64,000 nt of DNA from Knufia peltigerae (lineage: Eukaryota; Ascomycota; Eurotiomycetes; Chaetothyriales; Trichomeriaceae), in assembly GCA_030247855.1 (NCBI GenBank), contig JAPDRN010000012.1, positions 62,001-126,000 of the forward strand, in the 5' to 3' direction. A program made the translations under genes and the position numbers. The notes under the pieces are model-generated. The model was not told the origin of the DNA, ran no database searches, and was given only the letters and a program-made list of their open reading frames with translations. Each line of letters begins with the position of its first letter. Position 1 is the stretch's first letter. This document shows, piece after piece, positions 32,589 through 42,806 of the stretch.

Positions 32589-33572
32589 ATGGAAGCGAGG
32601 ACGACAATCCTAACCAGAATTCTCATTCTATCCGACACCCACGGCGAAGATTTTAAGCCCGAAGATCGACCTAGGCAGTATGCAGACGTGGCCATCCACT
32701 GTGGTGATCTCACTGATGGCTCCAAGCTAGAAGAATTCCGAACAGCACTCCAGACACTCAAATCCATCAACTCCCCTCTCAAACTAGTCATCGCAGGAAA
32801 CCACGATTTCACCATGGACATTCCCGCCTTCGAGGCCAAGGTCGCAGAAGCAACACCACCATTGGACCCCGAGCTTGTGGTCAGAGAATACGGGGCGCCA
32901 GGCCAAGCGAGGCAAGTGTTCGAAGATGCGCGACAAGAAGGAATTGTCTTCCTAGACGAGGGAACTCACCATTTCGCGCTCCACAACGGAGCCAGACTGA
33001 AAATCTACGCCAGCCCCTGTACGCCCGCCTTGGGAGCTTGGGGTTTCCAATACCACCCGAACAAAGGCCGCCAATTCGATATCGAGCAAGACACAGACAT
33101 CGCCATCACGCACGGTCCACCAAAGGGGATCATGGATTATACTCATGGTCGTGAACGGGCAGGGTGTCCTGATCTTTTTGGAGCTGTCGCTCGAGCCCGA
33201 CCTCGCATCCACTGTTTCGGTCACATCCATGAAGGTTGGGGTGCGAGAGTGGTGACATGGAAGGATTGTGGTGGGATCGTTGAACCCTCTCATTTTACCG
33301 CCATTGACAACGAAAAGTCTCCGGTCATTGCAAGACTGGCCACTCTTAGAACGCACACGTCAGATTCCGAGGAGAGGGCTGAGGAAAAGAAAGCGGAACT
33401 GGAGGAACTGGAGCGCAACAAGTGCGCCGTGACGAGCCATCGCAACACCGTGGATCAGCATCCTCTCGAGTCGGGCAAACAAACCCTATTCGTCAACGCG
33501 TCCATCAAGGGGGACGGAGAAGAATTTGTGCAGAGGCCGTGGTTGGTTGACATTGATCTTCCGAAGCCGTGA
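32589..33572 (+). CDS. Calcineurin-like metallophosphoesterase
   Basis: A single exon of 327 residues carrying all five metal motifs of the family: ILSDTHG, CGDLTDG, AGNHDF, ITHGPP and FGHIHEGWG. They bind a dinuclear metal centre that hydrolyses phosphomonoesters or diesters. It resembles the small fungal Ser/Thr-phosphatase-like group (MPPED1/239AB-like). A charged insertion (EERAEEKKAELEELERN, about 270) is fungal-type. Substrate not predictable. No signal peptide, so probably cytosolic. Confidence 0.92.
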   Translation: MEARTTILTRILILSDTHGEDFKPEDRPRQYADVAIHCGDLTDGSKLEEFRTALQTLKSINSPLKLVIAGNHDFTMDIPAFEAKVAEATPPLDPELVVREYGAPGQARQVFEDARQEGIVFLDEGTHHFALHNGARLKIYASPCTPALGAWGFQYHPNKGRQFDIEQDTDIAITHGPPKGIMDYTHGRERAGCPDLFGAVARARPRIHCFGHIHEGWGARVVTWKDCGGIVEPSHFTAIDNEKSPVIARLATLRTHTSDSEERAEEKKAELEELERNKCAVTSHRNTVDQHPLESGKQTLFVNASIKGDGEEFVQRPWLVDIDLPKP

Positions 33573-33987
33573 TTGGTACTGTCTTCAAGGCAAGAAGGGA
33601 GTTCATTTTGTTATATGTATAATGCTATTGAAGGTGAGTGAAAGATACTGTACGACTAACATAGAAACAATTGCCTGAGAAACGTAGTCGGTATGGGTAA
33701 ATATTCGTGACATCAAAAAAGGACTACATCAGCACCAGCCACACGAGGTAGTGATGATGTTTGGGCCCTTTTGTAACAAAAGCAAAATATCAAATGAGCA
33801 AATGAAAACTTACATAAGTGTCAACAAAGCAAATAGACCCGACTCCGTGACACCCATTCCATTCCATACCAAACCATATCATACCATAGAGACCTTCCTC
33901 TCACACTCCACCGTCATCCCTCCATTCGAGAACAATTTCAATATTCCCTTCATCACCAGCCATGATCATCCCCGTCCCACCTCTCAA
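33573..33987. other. Intergenic region between convergent genes
   Basis: 415 bases of 3' flanking sequence, with a run of CATACCA-like near-repeats around 33857..33886. Long plus-strand frames that begin here are antisense to the HET gene. Confidence 0.5.
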
Positions 33988-35815
33988 TCAGCGTCGTCGG
34001 CCAGTACAGTGTCGGGTCGGCATCAGACTGACATTCCAGCAACGGTTTTGCCAGTCACGTTCCATTTCTATCTTGACGCCCATTTCGGCTATGAGGGCAC
34101 AAAGTCCCTTGAAGTAATCCCCACGGAGAGCGAGGTAGGAATCGACCAAATCTGGAACCACCAGGTACTTCATCTCGTTCATGGCAGTGACTGCCCAGCT
34201 CCACGCGTTCCGGCCACGGAGCTGGAACTCCTTGTTGATCCAGCCTTGCGGATAGAGATCCACGCCGTTGACCCGTCGGTTCGCCACACCGGTGGCCTGG
34301 TCCATGTACAGCTGCGCCTTGTTGACGATCAGACATACCGGGTTGAATTCGACGTCGAAACCAAAGTAGACGACCCCGGCGGGACCGTCGTTCAAGTCGC
34401 CCGACAGGTCCAGAAAGATCCCTTGCTCGCCGTCGAGCATGTCGACTTTCCAACAGCGGCGCCCATCCTCGGCAAGTTCCGAATCACCGACATCACCGGA
34501 AGAGCAGCAAAAGTCAAAGTTGCCACTGCCGTCGACATCAACAAAGACGAGAGGGTTCGACACCATGGATATTTGAAAGCCGTGGAAGAACCGCTGGATC
34601 AGCTGTTGTTGCTGATGCAGTTGACAGAGGCTGTTGCTGGGTCGGGGTTTGTTCAGAATCAGAATCCGTCGTCGCTGGAAGCCTGAATGGACAACCTGGA
34701 GTTGGTTGCTCTGGAAAATGTCCTCGCCGAGGTAACGTACACGATAGAATTGGCCATCTCTTCCGGCCGGACGGAGGTAAATTCCAATCCAGGTCAAAGG
34801 GGTCTCAGAAGAGTCGCCCGGTGTGCCGGTCGCGCCCACGATCGCAACGTACGTCTCGGTCGCCCAAGGCTTGGTGTACAGAGAAACGGAGAGTCCGAGG
34901 TTTGTCAGTGCCGAGGGTTGGGGACTGCTTGTATTTTCGACTTGAATGTCCTTGCACTCGTAAAAGAATGGAGGCTGATCAGCCAACAGCTTTCCAAGTG
35001 CATAATCGGGGCCGCTCCATGCCAATATGGTTTGGTCACTTGTCGATCGGATGATCTCTTCTTGAAGCCTTTGGAAAGCTCTCTTGCCCTCACCGTACAT
35101 CACGGTCAGGTGCACGTCGAATATACCGAGAAGGCAATATGCAAGATCCTCAGGCCTGGTGGTCACCCGATTGGCCACCCAGGACATTTTCTGGGCAATG
35201 CTGCAATCACTGAGAGGATTACCGTTCAAATAGTTTTGTGGTATCCCTGTGAGGTTGCTGAGTCCCTCAACCATGTCAGACTTGGTTCCCAATGGCTGCC
35301 AGTGAGCATTGAAGAAAGCCATCTTTCGGGGAGCCTAGAGTTCGTCGTCGTTAGATATCACCTTTGTGTGAGTTGGAAGCTCGGGGGTGTACACATACTA
35401 TGAGTTCCTGAAGAGTCCATCCTCGAGTGAACCAAGCACTCTTTGGTAGATCGTGAGTCGATTCCACATCAGACAGGTATGCGTAGCATTCCTCGGCTTC
35501 TTGATACCAATGGAACATGGAGTTGATGGCTTCCTGGAGTTCAGCACTACTCTTTTTGTCGATGCAGCAGGTATCGACCCAAACATAGTGAATGCCATTA
35601 TCGGCCGCGGTCTTGCAGCACTGGTGGATCTTGAAGTTTCCTCGCTTTGGCGATGCTTCACTATCCTCTGAGCCATTGTAGATGTCACCAGAGAGAAATT
35701 GTTCGAAGCTGATTTCGTCTTCTTCCCATCGGTGAGAGAGGATGGCGTAGATGACATTTTCGCAGGTCTGAAATTCCTCCATCTCCATTGACTTGGTGTT
35801 GATGAGTCTGATCAT
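33988..35815 (-). CDS. HET-domain (heterokaryon incompatibility) protein
   Basis: Exons 35815..35399 and 35334..33988 with a 64-base intron; 587 residues. The N-terminal HET domain shows MIRLINTKSMEMEEF, then YAILSHRWEEDEISFEQF, HYVWVDTCCIDKKSSAELQEAINSMF, YLSDVES, and WFTRGWTLQELIAPRK, where the intron falls exactly in LQELI/APRK. Then come MSWVANRVTTRPEDLAYCLLGIFDVHLTVMYGEG and AFQRLQEEI. The C-terminal part (about 300-587) is not recognised and has no NACHT, WD or ankyrin repeats. HET domains (TIR-like fold) trigger cell death after non-self fusion in some fungi; most paralogues are untested. The gene appears intact. Confidence 0.93.
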
Positions 35816-36854
35816 CCTGAGGATGTGTGGAAGCCAGAGAGCCTATCTATTTGTCTCGTGAATGGTCAATTCTCAACAACATCGAAAGGTCTGGACTAGG
35901 AAACAAGTACGAAGGGATGGACCCGAGGAGCGGTGTCAAGTGTCCAGACATAACTTCCATGATGGGGGGATGGAAGTGATTATATGTCAATTCCACAGTC
36001 ATGGGAGCAGTTAATCATCGAGGCTGCACATCCAAGCAATATAGGCAGGCTGAATGTTACCTACACGTCGGAGAGGCAGTATATTGCCTTTTTCCATGCT
36101 GATCCGTTGACCCTTGTGATGGGGGTAAGCAATGTTTTATTGCCTTTCACTGGTCATGGTATCTTAAGCGCTCGCTAAGCGCCAGCATGAACGGCCACAT
36201 ATGAGGTCAACCAGCACTCAGACCTGGAATCAGAACTAGAGTCAGGCTAGACCAAGACGTGCCGCTGAGTGACACGAGGTCCTTGTTGTGATTATATCCA
36301 GAATGGGCATATTGCTTTGGTTGTTGCTTTTTTCCTCCCAGCCACGGTGTAGTCAGTCAATTCACTCTCACCACTTTGACTCCTGCACTGTACTCGGTAT
36401 TCGTCTTTGATATTTCATGATGTCTTTTCTTAGTTTCCTCGATATAATACGAGCGATTTTTGCTGTAGTGCCATGGTATCGACACAGAGAGAACAAAAAT
36501 ACAGAGTACTTGTGCAGATGAAATGAGGTAATCATCATTGGGTGGCATTCGCAAGGCTGACGAGGCTGTGTTGCTGCCCTACGAAAATTGGAACGAGGCT
36601 CCGTCGGCACAACGTCACTTGGTAAACAACAAACTTGCCCGGCATCAGCGGCAGTTTTTGCAGCAGACTTCCTGGCAGTTGGTTTTTCTTTGTCTCTTTC
36701 GCGCGCAAGTTTGTATATACAATCTAGAGATCAAGTGGGAAATATTAATTGTCAATTTCCTCTTTTCTCTGCTTGTTTCAATTCCCTCTTCCTACATTCA
36801 TCACCACAACTCCTTTTTGCAATCAAGAATTTCTCATTCGTCCGATCAGCCAAC
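35816..36854. other. Intergenic region between divergent genes
   Basis: About 1.04 kb with the HET promoter and the HD-gene promoter and leader. TACAGAGTA lies at 36500..36508. No gene was recognised. Confidence 0.5.
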
Positions 36855-37709
36855 ATGGCTACAGATACACCACAAGGTAAGCAAACATTGTCACTACGCA
36901 GATCCTTGCAGCGTACTAACATTACACAAGCTCCTGAATATGTGACGAGACAAGAACACACCTCTCAGCTACCCAAGCCGAATCCCTGGTCGGTCAATGC
37001 GGTTCTGAAAGATCTCCCAAACCCGCCGACCGAAAACGCCTCTTCTCCGATCCCCTTTTTCCACTATGTCGAACGACTCAAGGTCGAGAAGCGCGAAGGA
37101 TGGCGAAGATTTGGAATCTTAAAGGGCGAATCAATAGCAGATCACATGTACCGCATGTCGCTGATCACCATGCTTGCCCCTCCCGAATTAAGCAAACGAC
37201 TAGACGTCCCGCGGTGTACCAAGATGGCACTCGTTCACGACATGGCAGAAGGCCTTGTCGGTGATCTGACCCCGGTCGACGGTGTGCCCAAACCCGAAAA
37301 GAACCGAAGAGAGGCAGCAACCATGGACTGGGTGGCGCAGTCTCTATTGGGGAAAGTGCACGGTGGTGTCAATGGGCAGGACATCCGTGCGGTTTGGCAG
37401 GAGTATGAGGACAGCGAAACCCTGGAGTCCAAGTTCGTGCATGACGTCGACAAGATCGAGCTTATCCTGCAAATGGTGGAGTACGAACGGGCCAGCGATT
37501 GCAAAGTTGACCTGAGCGAGTTCAGCTGGGTGGCTAGGAAGATCTATCTGGACGAGATGAAGGCTTGGGCGCAGGAGATTCTGGACGAGAGGGATCAGTT
37601 GTGGAAGAGCAAGCATATGGAACCGAGGCAGCCGTCTACTGCAGAGACGATCCAGAAGCAGCAGGATCAGTATTACGGCAATGGCAATGCAGAGACGAAG
37701 ACGAACTGA
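36855..37709 (+). CDS. HD-domain 5'-deoxynucleotidase (HDDC2 / YGK1-like)
   Basis: Exons 36855..36876 and 36931..37709 with a 54-base intron (perfect TACTAAC branch site, AAG acceptor); 266 residues. The intron is a multiple of three and stop-free, so an unspliced form would add 18 residues. HD-domain metal motifs are ESIADHMYRMSLI, ALVHDMAEGLVGDLTP and FVHDVDKIELILQMVEYE. The family dephosphorylates deoxynucleoside 5'-monophosphates and takes part in nucleotide pool balance. Human HDDC2 has 204 residues; this one has N- and C-terminal extensions. Confidence 0.92.
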   Translation: MATDTPQGKQTLSLRRSLQRTNITQAPEYVTRQEHTSQLPKPNPWSVNAVLKDLPNPPTENASSPIPFFHYVERLKVEKREGWRRFGILKGESIADHMYRMSLITMLAPPELSKRLDVPRCTKMALVHDMAEGLVGDLTPVDGVPKPEKNRREAATMDWVAQSLLGKVHGGVNGQDIRAVWQEYEDSETLESKFVHDVDKIELILQMVEYERASDCKVDLSEFSWVARKIYLDEMKAWAQEILDERDQLWKSKHMEPRQPSTAETIQKQQDQYYGNGNAETKTN

Positions 37710-38269
37710 ACGAGAGGTCCCGACAAGTTCCAGTTGGACATTTTGCATGAGGATACGATGAGCAGGATCATGGAATGATGGAATGAGAAGAGTTGAGGGC
37801 AGTCATTTTGCAATTGTTGTGTACTTGTAGACAATGATACCCAGAATTCAATAGATAGACATTTTATGGTAGCAATCACCTTTAAGAAGCATTTCATGCC
37901 TATGTGATGTTTGCTCTAGGCAGCGCCTTTATGCACAACGTTTTAGCATAGTATGTGGCGTCCCAAAGCCGGTAACGAGGTTCCTCTATCCCCCTTTGCT
38001 TTCATAGTCCCCCGCAGGATATGAATTTGGCTCGCAGGGTCCAAATCTTTGATTGTCTTGACAGGCAGAGATGCAAGTCTTTGCTTCTGACGACGTTTTC
38101 GACGGTGCATAAGATTGTACCTACGCCATGTATATCGAAGCGTCATGGTGATGGCGCTAGCAGAACTCCTTGAAGGTCTCTCTGACACGAGAACTTCGAT
38201 CTTGTACAACGTGACTGAAGATGGTCAAATATCGGTAACAGTGTGAAGTATCAGTAGAGCGATTCCAGT
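37710..38269. other. Intergenic region between convergent genes
   Basis: 560 bases with no convincing gene. A minus-strand frame (37943..38209) is basic and lacks domain features. Confidence 0.5.
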
Positions 38270-38917
38270 TCAGCCTTCTTCATCGTCATCTGCTGTCCGG
38301 TCCTTCTCCATCTCACTCCTCAACCACTCTGCCTCTTTCTGCATGACATCTGCACTCCTTGGCTTTCTGTCACTGTCGGATCCAGCTGAAAACTCCTTTC
38401 TGTGATTCATACGGTGACTCCTCTGGCTTTGCATCTCGAGAAAGGCCTTTCCAACATTTCCCTCTTCACCGTCCATCGATTCATAAATCTCATCGCCCCC
38501 TCCACGGTGGTCATAATCCCCTTTCTGTCTTGGGATGATGTGAACATGTACGTGTGGTACTGATTGGCCGGCATCTACACCATCTTGAATGGCCACATTG
38601 AGAGCACTGGCAGAGTAGACTCGTTCTAAGGTTCGCGAAACTATCCGTACAGTGTTGAATAGGTCGGAGGTCTCTGCAGCACTGAGTTGTGATATTCTTG
38701 GAACTACCCGCACTGGACAGATCAAGACATGCCCGGGAAGAATGGGTTTCAAGTTGACCAATCCGAATGACAATCGACTTCTTGACAGGTGAAACACCTG
38801 GGACGCAATGGGAAAAGGTCCGAACTTCAGATTGGGAGGAAGTGAAAGCTGAGGCATACTGTCCTGAGATTCCGAGGATATCTGATTCTCCTGTTGATCA
38901 TCCACTTGCATGCTCAT
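38270..38917 (-). CDS. HIT-family hydrolase, bis(5'-adenosyl)-triphosphatase (FHIT/Aph1-like)
   Basis: A single exon of 215 residues from the first in-frame ATG (38917). FGPFPIASQVFHLSRSRLSFGLVNLKPILPGHVLICPVRVVPR is the FHIT N-terminal pattern (function as fuel of the dinucleotide pocket), and the catalytic histidine triad is SVPHVHVHIIPRQ. The C-terminal half after the triad is charged and disordered, as in fungal Aph1/Hnt2. It cleaves Ap3A/Ap4A-type dinucleotides to AMP and ADP/ATP. An upstream exon cannot be excluded. Confidence 0.92.
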   Translation of the reverse strand: MSMQVDDQQENQISSESQDSMPQLSLPPNLKFGPFPIASQVFHLSRSRLSFGLVNLKPILPGHVLICPVRVVPRISQLSAAETSDLFNTVRIVSRTLERVYSASALNVAIQDGVDAGQSVPHVHVHIIPRQKGDYDHRGGGDEIYESMDGEEGNVGKAFLEMQSQRSHRMNHRKEFSAGSDSDRKPRSADVMQKEAEWLRSEMEKDRTADDDEEG

Positions 38918-39770
38918 CGTATCTCGCCCATACGGACACGAAAAGGAACTGGGAAGTCGGCCACCTCGTCCTCCGTACCGCTCGCTCACAATGACTATTT
39001 ACAGTCATACACGTTGCTCGGTGGTCGAACCCAGCCAAAATATCGCTCAAATTGAACTCGCGATGTCGCTTGCTACTTCATGTCAGCTCGTAAGAAAACA
39101 CCAACTTCGTCCCTTTGTTGACGGACTGCTTTGGGATTTGCTGGGCGCCAAGAATACGAGGACAGTACGGAGTAATCATCGTGTCTATTCAGCATCAACT
39201 TCAACTCTGCTTCTCACACCCCATTGCAATAAATATTCCTGCAGAGTGAAGATCCAGCAATTCCATATGTCCAAATAAGGCCACCCTTATGCCTCGATGC
39301 GTCTAATTGATGTCAAGGCTGCGCTGGGTCACCGTCTGGCCTGGGTTATGCTTACGTCTCAAGCTGTGCCATTCGATTGCTTGTCGGCCATAGAACAAGC
39401 CCCGTCAGGCTGACAATTCTCCTTGAAAGGCCCGAGTCGATCTACATGCTCAATTCCTACAGAGGTAAGTGACTTTGACGATTTGAGATGAACGACGCAA
39501 CGCCACCTCATTCCGAGGTCGCTGCATATCACACAAGTATGACCGTCGAGTACGCGTTCAGGGTCAATATTCCAGGTCCATGACGGATAATCTTTACGAA
39601 CTTGTCCGGCATTTTACGGACGATGGATCATCAGGCCTCTTTCGAAACTCTCACATCCTGTCATGCTAGAAGCACAACCAACATCAAAGGTATAAGTAGA
39701 GGTGAGCCCCGATCACGTTCTGAAAGATTCAGTCTCATTCCGATCCATTGCCTCAAACTAGACTATCACC
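38918..39770. other. Intergenic region between divergent genes
   Basis: 853 bases with two promoters; TACGGAGTA at 39166..39174. No gene was recognised. Confidence 0.5.
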
Positions 39771-40979
39771 ATGCATCTATCACTTCTTCTTATGCTGGCG
39801 CTACCTTACCTGGACAAAACATCATGTTCTCCTTTGCTTGAACGTGCCCCAGACTTGGACACCAGTGGCTTTCAGCTACCCACCATATCAAACTCATTAG
39901 GAGGCAGTGCAATTTGTGTCTCTGGCCTTGTGGCCTTGAATGTCTCGACAAATGTCAATACCGAGCTCGACCTACCTATGGATGTCAGCCAAACTCAAGC
40001 AGTTGATCTTGTTCTCGGACTCAACACTGCAAATTCGACTTTGGCGACATCAGTGTCGAAGAATTCCCCGGACGTCGTTGACCAGACATTCAACATCGGC
40101 GCACAGCTATGCTATCCTGTCTCGCAACAGAATCAGACCACGATCCAGTTTTTGACCCACGGTATCGCCTTCTCAAAGACATACTGGGACTTTGCATTGC
40201 CGAACAACAGCTACATCGAAACGGCGGCCAAAGCTGGTCGAGCGACATTTTCTTATGACCGGTTGGGAATCGGCAATTCTTCACACCCCGACCCTGTTCA
40301 AGTCGTGCAGAGTGGGATCCAAGTGGTTATTGCAGAGCAATTGGTCAGATTACTGCGTCAAGGACGATTAGCACATCGCAAGTTCAGCCACGTTATCGGC
40401 GTGGGTCACTCGTATGGTTCGCTCATCACGACGTCCGTCGCAGCATCTTCGCCTGCTACCTTTGACGCAGTTGTCGCCACGGGGTTTTCCACCAACAGGA
40501 CAGGAGGGAATCAATTTACATCGGCCCTCAACCTCCAGCCGGCCAACCTCTTTGCACCACGACGGTTCCAAAATCTTCCCTCCTCGTACTTGGTCCCCAG
40601 TACGAAATACGGCATCCAGTATTCTTTCTTCCGGGCTCCCAACTTTGAACAGTCCGTGCTCAACAAGTCGTTTGACACGGTCGAAACGACCACGTTGGGC
40701 GAGACTTTTACCAGGTCTGCTTTCGCGACCAAGGCCGCCAACTTCGCCGGACCAGTCCTGATCGCCAACGGTGGTCGGGATTTGGATTTTTGTGACGGTG
40801 ATTGTTCGTACCCCAATGATATCAGTGCGGCTACACTGAAGACTTTTTTTCCAAATGCGAACAATCGATCATCAACAAGCTATAATCTACCTGATAGTGG
40901 TCACGGGATGAATCTCGCTATGAATGCGCCTTTGGCGTTTGACAAGATTCAAGAATTCATTTCGTCACTCGAGTTTTAG
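39771..40979 (+). CDS. Secreted alpha/beta hydrolase
   Basis: A single exon of 402 residues. MHLSLLLMLALPYLDKTSCSP is a signal peptide with hydrophobic core. Catalytic elements: nucleophile Ser in IGVGHSYGSLI, acid Asp in IANGGRDLDFCDGDC, and His in LPDSGHGMN. About ten N-x-S/T sequons (for example NSTLA, NQTT, NNSYI, NRTGG, NKSF) fit secretion with glycosylation. It probably hydrolyses an ester or lactone outside the cell. The substrate is not predictable. Confidence 0.88.
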   Translation: MHLSLLLMLALPYLDKTSCSPLLERAPDLDTSGFQLPTISNSLGGSAICVSGLVALNVSTNVNTELDLPMDVSQTQAVDLVLGLNTANSTLATSVSKNSPDVVDQTFNIGAQLCYPVSQQNQTTIQFLTHGIAFSKTYWDFALPNNSYIETAAKAGRATFSYDRLGIGNSSHPDPVQVVQSGIQVVIAEQLVRLLRQGRLAHRKFSHVIGVGHSYGSLITTSVAASSPATFDAVVATGFSTNRTGGNQFTSALNLQPANLFAPRRFQNLPSSYLVPSTKYGIQYSFFRAPNFEQSVLNKSFDTVETTTLGETFTRSAFATKAANFAGPVLIANGGRDLDFCDGDCSYPNDISAATLKTFFPNANNRSSTSYNLPDSGHGMNLAMNAPLAFDKIQEFISSLEF

Positions 40980-41406
40980 TATTTGAACTTTAGTTCTTGG
41001 GCGTGTTTCTCGAACTGCAGAACGAAAGGAATTTCTTGGGCAAAAGGTTTCTGTATAGGTAGAAATGAAACCATGTTTTTTGGTGTAGTGGTGTCTTTCG
41101 GGATGAACCACAAAGTACAGAATATTTATTTTTCCCCCCTTCAACCTCGGACATCTCCATCGTCCATCGCATGCCGGTTTCTATCTTTCCTAAACTTCAG
41201 CGTACATCTTTTGTTCTCCCCTGGGGGTTCATATACTTTGTTTCCTTTACATTTATCCGCAGTCATTACGGTACCTGAGTACACATTCAGACACCACTAG
41301 ACGAATACTGTCTCGACGATACTCGACTTGATCTGCCGATACGACATAGACACCTATATAAACATACAACCCACTACCACAAAAGAGTATCCTTTAATAA
41401 ACAACA
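40980..41406. other. Intergenic region
   Basis: 427 bases with hydrolase 3' flank and the promoter of the next gene, which includes an A/C-rich leader. No gene. Confidence 0.5.
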
Positions 41407-42282
41407 ATGACACCTCAAATAAACAACAAGAACAACAACTACTACAGTGACGATAACGTTGGTCGTCTGACCACATCTTCCACGACGGGGACGTTTTATT
41501 TCGCCTACGGCAGTAATCTATCCCCGGTACAAATGTCACTTCGGTTGAGACATTCTCCGTCCTCGAGTGTCCCCGTGGCGATTGCCAGACTAGACAATCA
41601 TTCTTGGATCATTTGTAAAAGGGGTTATGCGAATGTTGTTTCTCTGACGCAACCATCTCGGTCAGAGTCACAGGATCCTCTCAACGATTCATTACAACCT
41701 TTCAAATTTCCCGAGTCAGAAGAAGAAGAAGAAGAAGAAGAAGAAGAAGAAGAAGAAGAAGATTCTGCCGACTCGGTGGTTTGGGGTGTCTTGTACAACA
41801 TGCATCCCGCGGATGAATCGAGATTGGACATGTACGAAGGTCATAATGAGGCGAGAAATCCGGAACCGCAGCCGAACCCGGACGAAGAAACCAAACATTT
41901 CAAATCACATTTGCAAGGTGGTTGGGATTACAACAAACATTATCTACCCGTCACCGTCACCAAATGGTTGACCGGCAACCCAAAAGATTATGGTGTCCAA
42001 GTGCCAAATCCCACCGAACCGGGAAACGATTCGACCACATCCGGTACAAACACGACCGCGACGGTGAGGGCGTTGGTGTACGTCGATGAATACCGTACGG
42101 AACCGGGGACGATAGTACACGAGTACATCGGTCGTATGAACCGAGGGATCCAAGAGAGTGTCGGTCTGGGTCTTCCGGCCTCGTGGGTTTCAAAGGTCAT
42201 GCGTAAATTCATCCCGGAAGGGATTCACGTCGAAGATTTGGCCTACGTGGGTACCGACGAAGGTTACGTCGAAGATGTGTAG
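41407..42282 (+). CDS. Gamma-glutamylcyclotransferase-like protein (GGCT/AIG2 fold)
   Basis: A single exon of 291 residues. The BtrG/GGCT fold starts with FYFAYGSNLSPVQM and continues with VVWGVLYNMHPADESRLDMYEGHN, which includes the conserved Glu of the active site. ALVYVDEY and the end segment EYIGRMNRGIQESVGLGLPASWVSKVMRKFIPEG fit the fungal group. A run of 14 GAA codons (41719..41760) inserts 14 glutamates between the first and second core strands. The family releases 5-oxoproline from gamma-glutamyl compounds; the present protein's substrate is not shown. Confidence 0.85.
   Translation: MTPQINNKNNNYYSDDNVGRLTTSSTTGTFYFAYGSNLSPVQMSLRLRHSPSSSVPVAIARLDNHSWIICKRGYANVVSLTQPSRSESQDPLNDSLQPFKFPESEEEEEEEEEEEEEEDSADSVVWGVLYNMHPADESRLDMYEGHNEARNPEPQPNPDEETKHFKSHLQGGWDYNKHYLPVTVTKWLTGNPKDYGVQVPNPTEPGNDSTTSGTNTTATVRALVYVDEYRTEPGTIVHEYIGRMNRGIQESVGLGLPASWVSKVMRKFIPEGIHVEDLAYVGTDEGYVEDV
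41719..41760 (+). repeat. (GAA)14 microsatellite coding for polyglutamate
   Basis: Fourteen perfect GAA triplets in frame inside the GGCT-like gene. The tract is uninterrupted, so length variation between strains is likely. Confidence 0.97.
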
Positions 42283-42806
42283 ACAGCAGACCCTTGAGAG
42301 GGAAAAAACCTCATCTAGACGGGCAAAGAAGTAGAATCTTCTCCGGGAATGGTTTGGTAAACACACACACACAAGGTGTTATACCTTGCCTCCCCAAGGG
42401 GGGTAGTACTCCATAGGTACCTCGAAGCATCCGAGTATTGATTGACCAAGTCTGTTCGTTTCAGAAGAAAATATCAACACGTTCGAAAATTCCCTACGGA
42501 GGGTTTCCCCTAACTTGATGTACCTTATTTACTCCTCAACCACTCCGTATTACTCCCTGGCAAAAACCACAAACCCACTTTATCCGATCCTCGCTATGCT
42601 CATAGGAGAGGAACCCAAAAGGCGCGCACACACATCATATACATAAACGTACTCCCGTAAATCACACACCACACCCAAAATACCTTGCAAGTAAGGTGTA
42701 TTCCAACAAGGTGTCCCTCCTTACTTCTTCTCTCTTCTGACTCCTCGTTCATCCATTACCACACCCTCGTTAAGACCGAACCACTTCTCACTTCTGTGGG
42801 TCTCAC
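42283..42806. other. Intergenic region between convergent genes
   Basis: 524 bases. Contains a CA-rich run near 42360..42373, an interrupted CTCCGTATTACTCC motif near 42543, and A/C-rich sequence. No gene. Confidence 0.5.

Noticed and set aside
33751..35403. Long plus-strand open frames (about 310 and 238 codons)
   Set aside because: They are antisense to the HET-domain gene, whose minus-strand frame has clear domain motifs and a correct intron.
36588..36854. Possible 89-residue N-terminal extension of the HD-domain protein
   Set aside because: The extension starts at a TTG codon and contains no ATG; the first ATG at 36855 follows a normal leader and leads into a strong 54-base intron.
39015..39045. 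tRNA-like TCGAACCC sequence
   Set aside because: No acceptor stem, A box or cloverleaf could be drawn around it; no tRNA is supported in this window.
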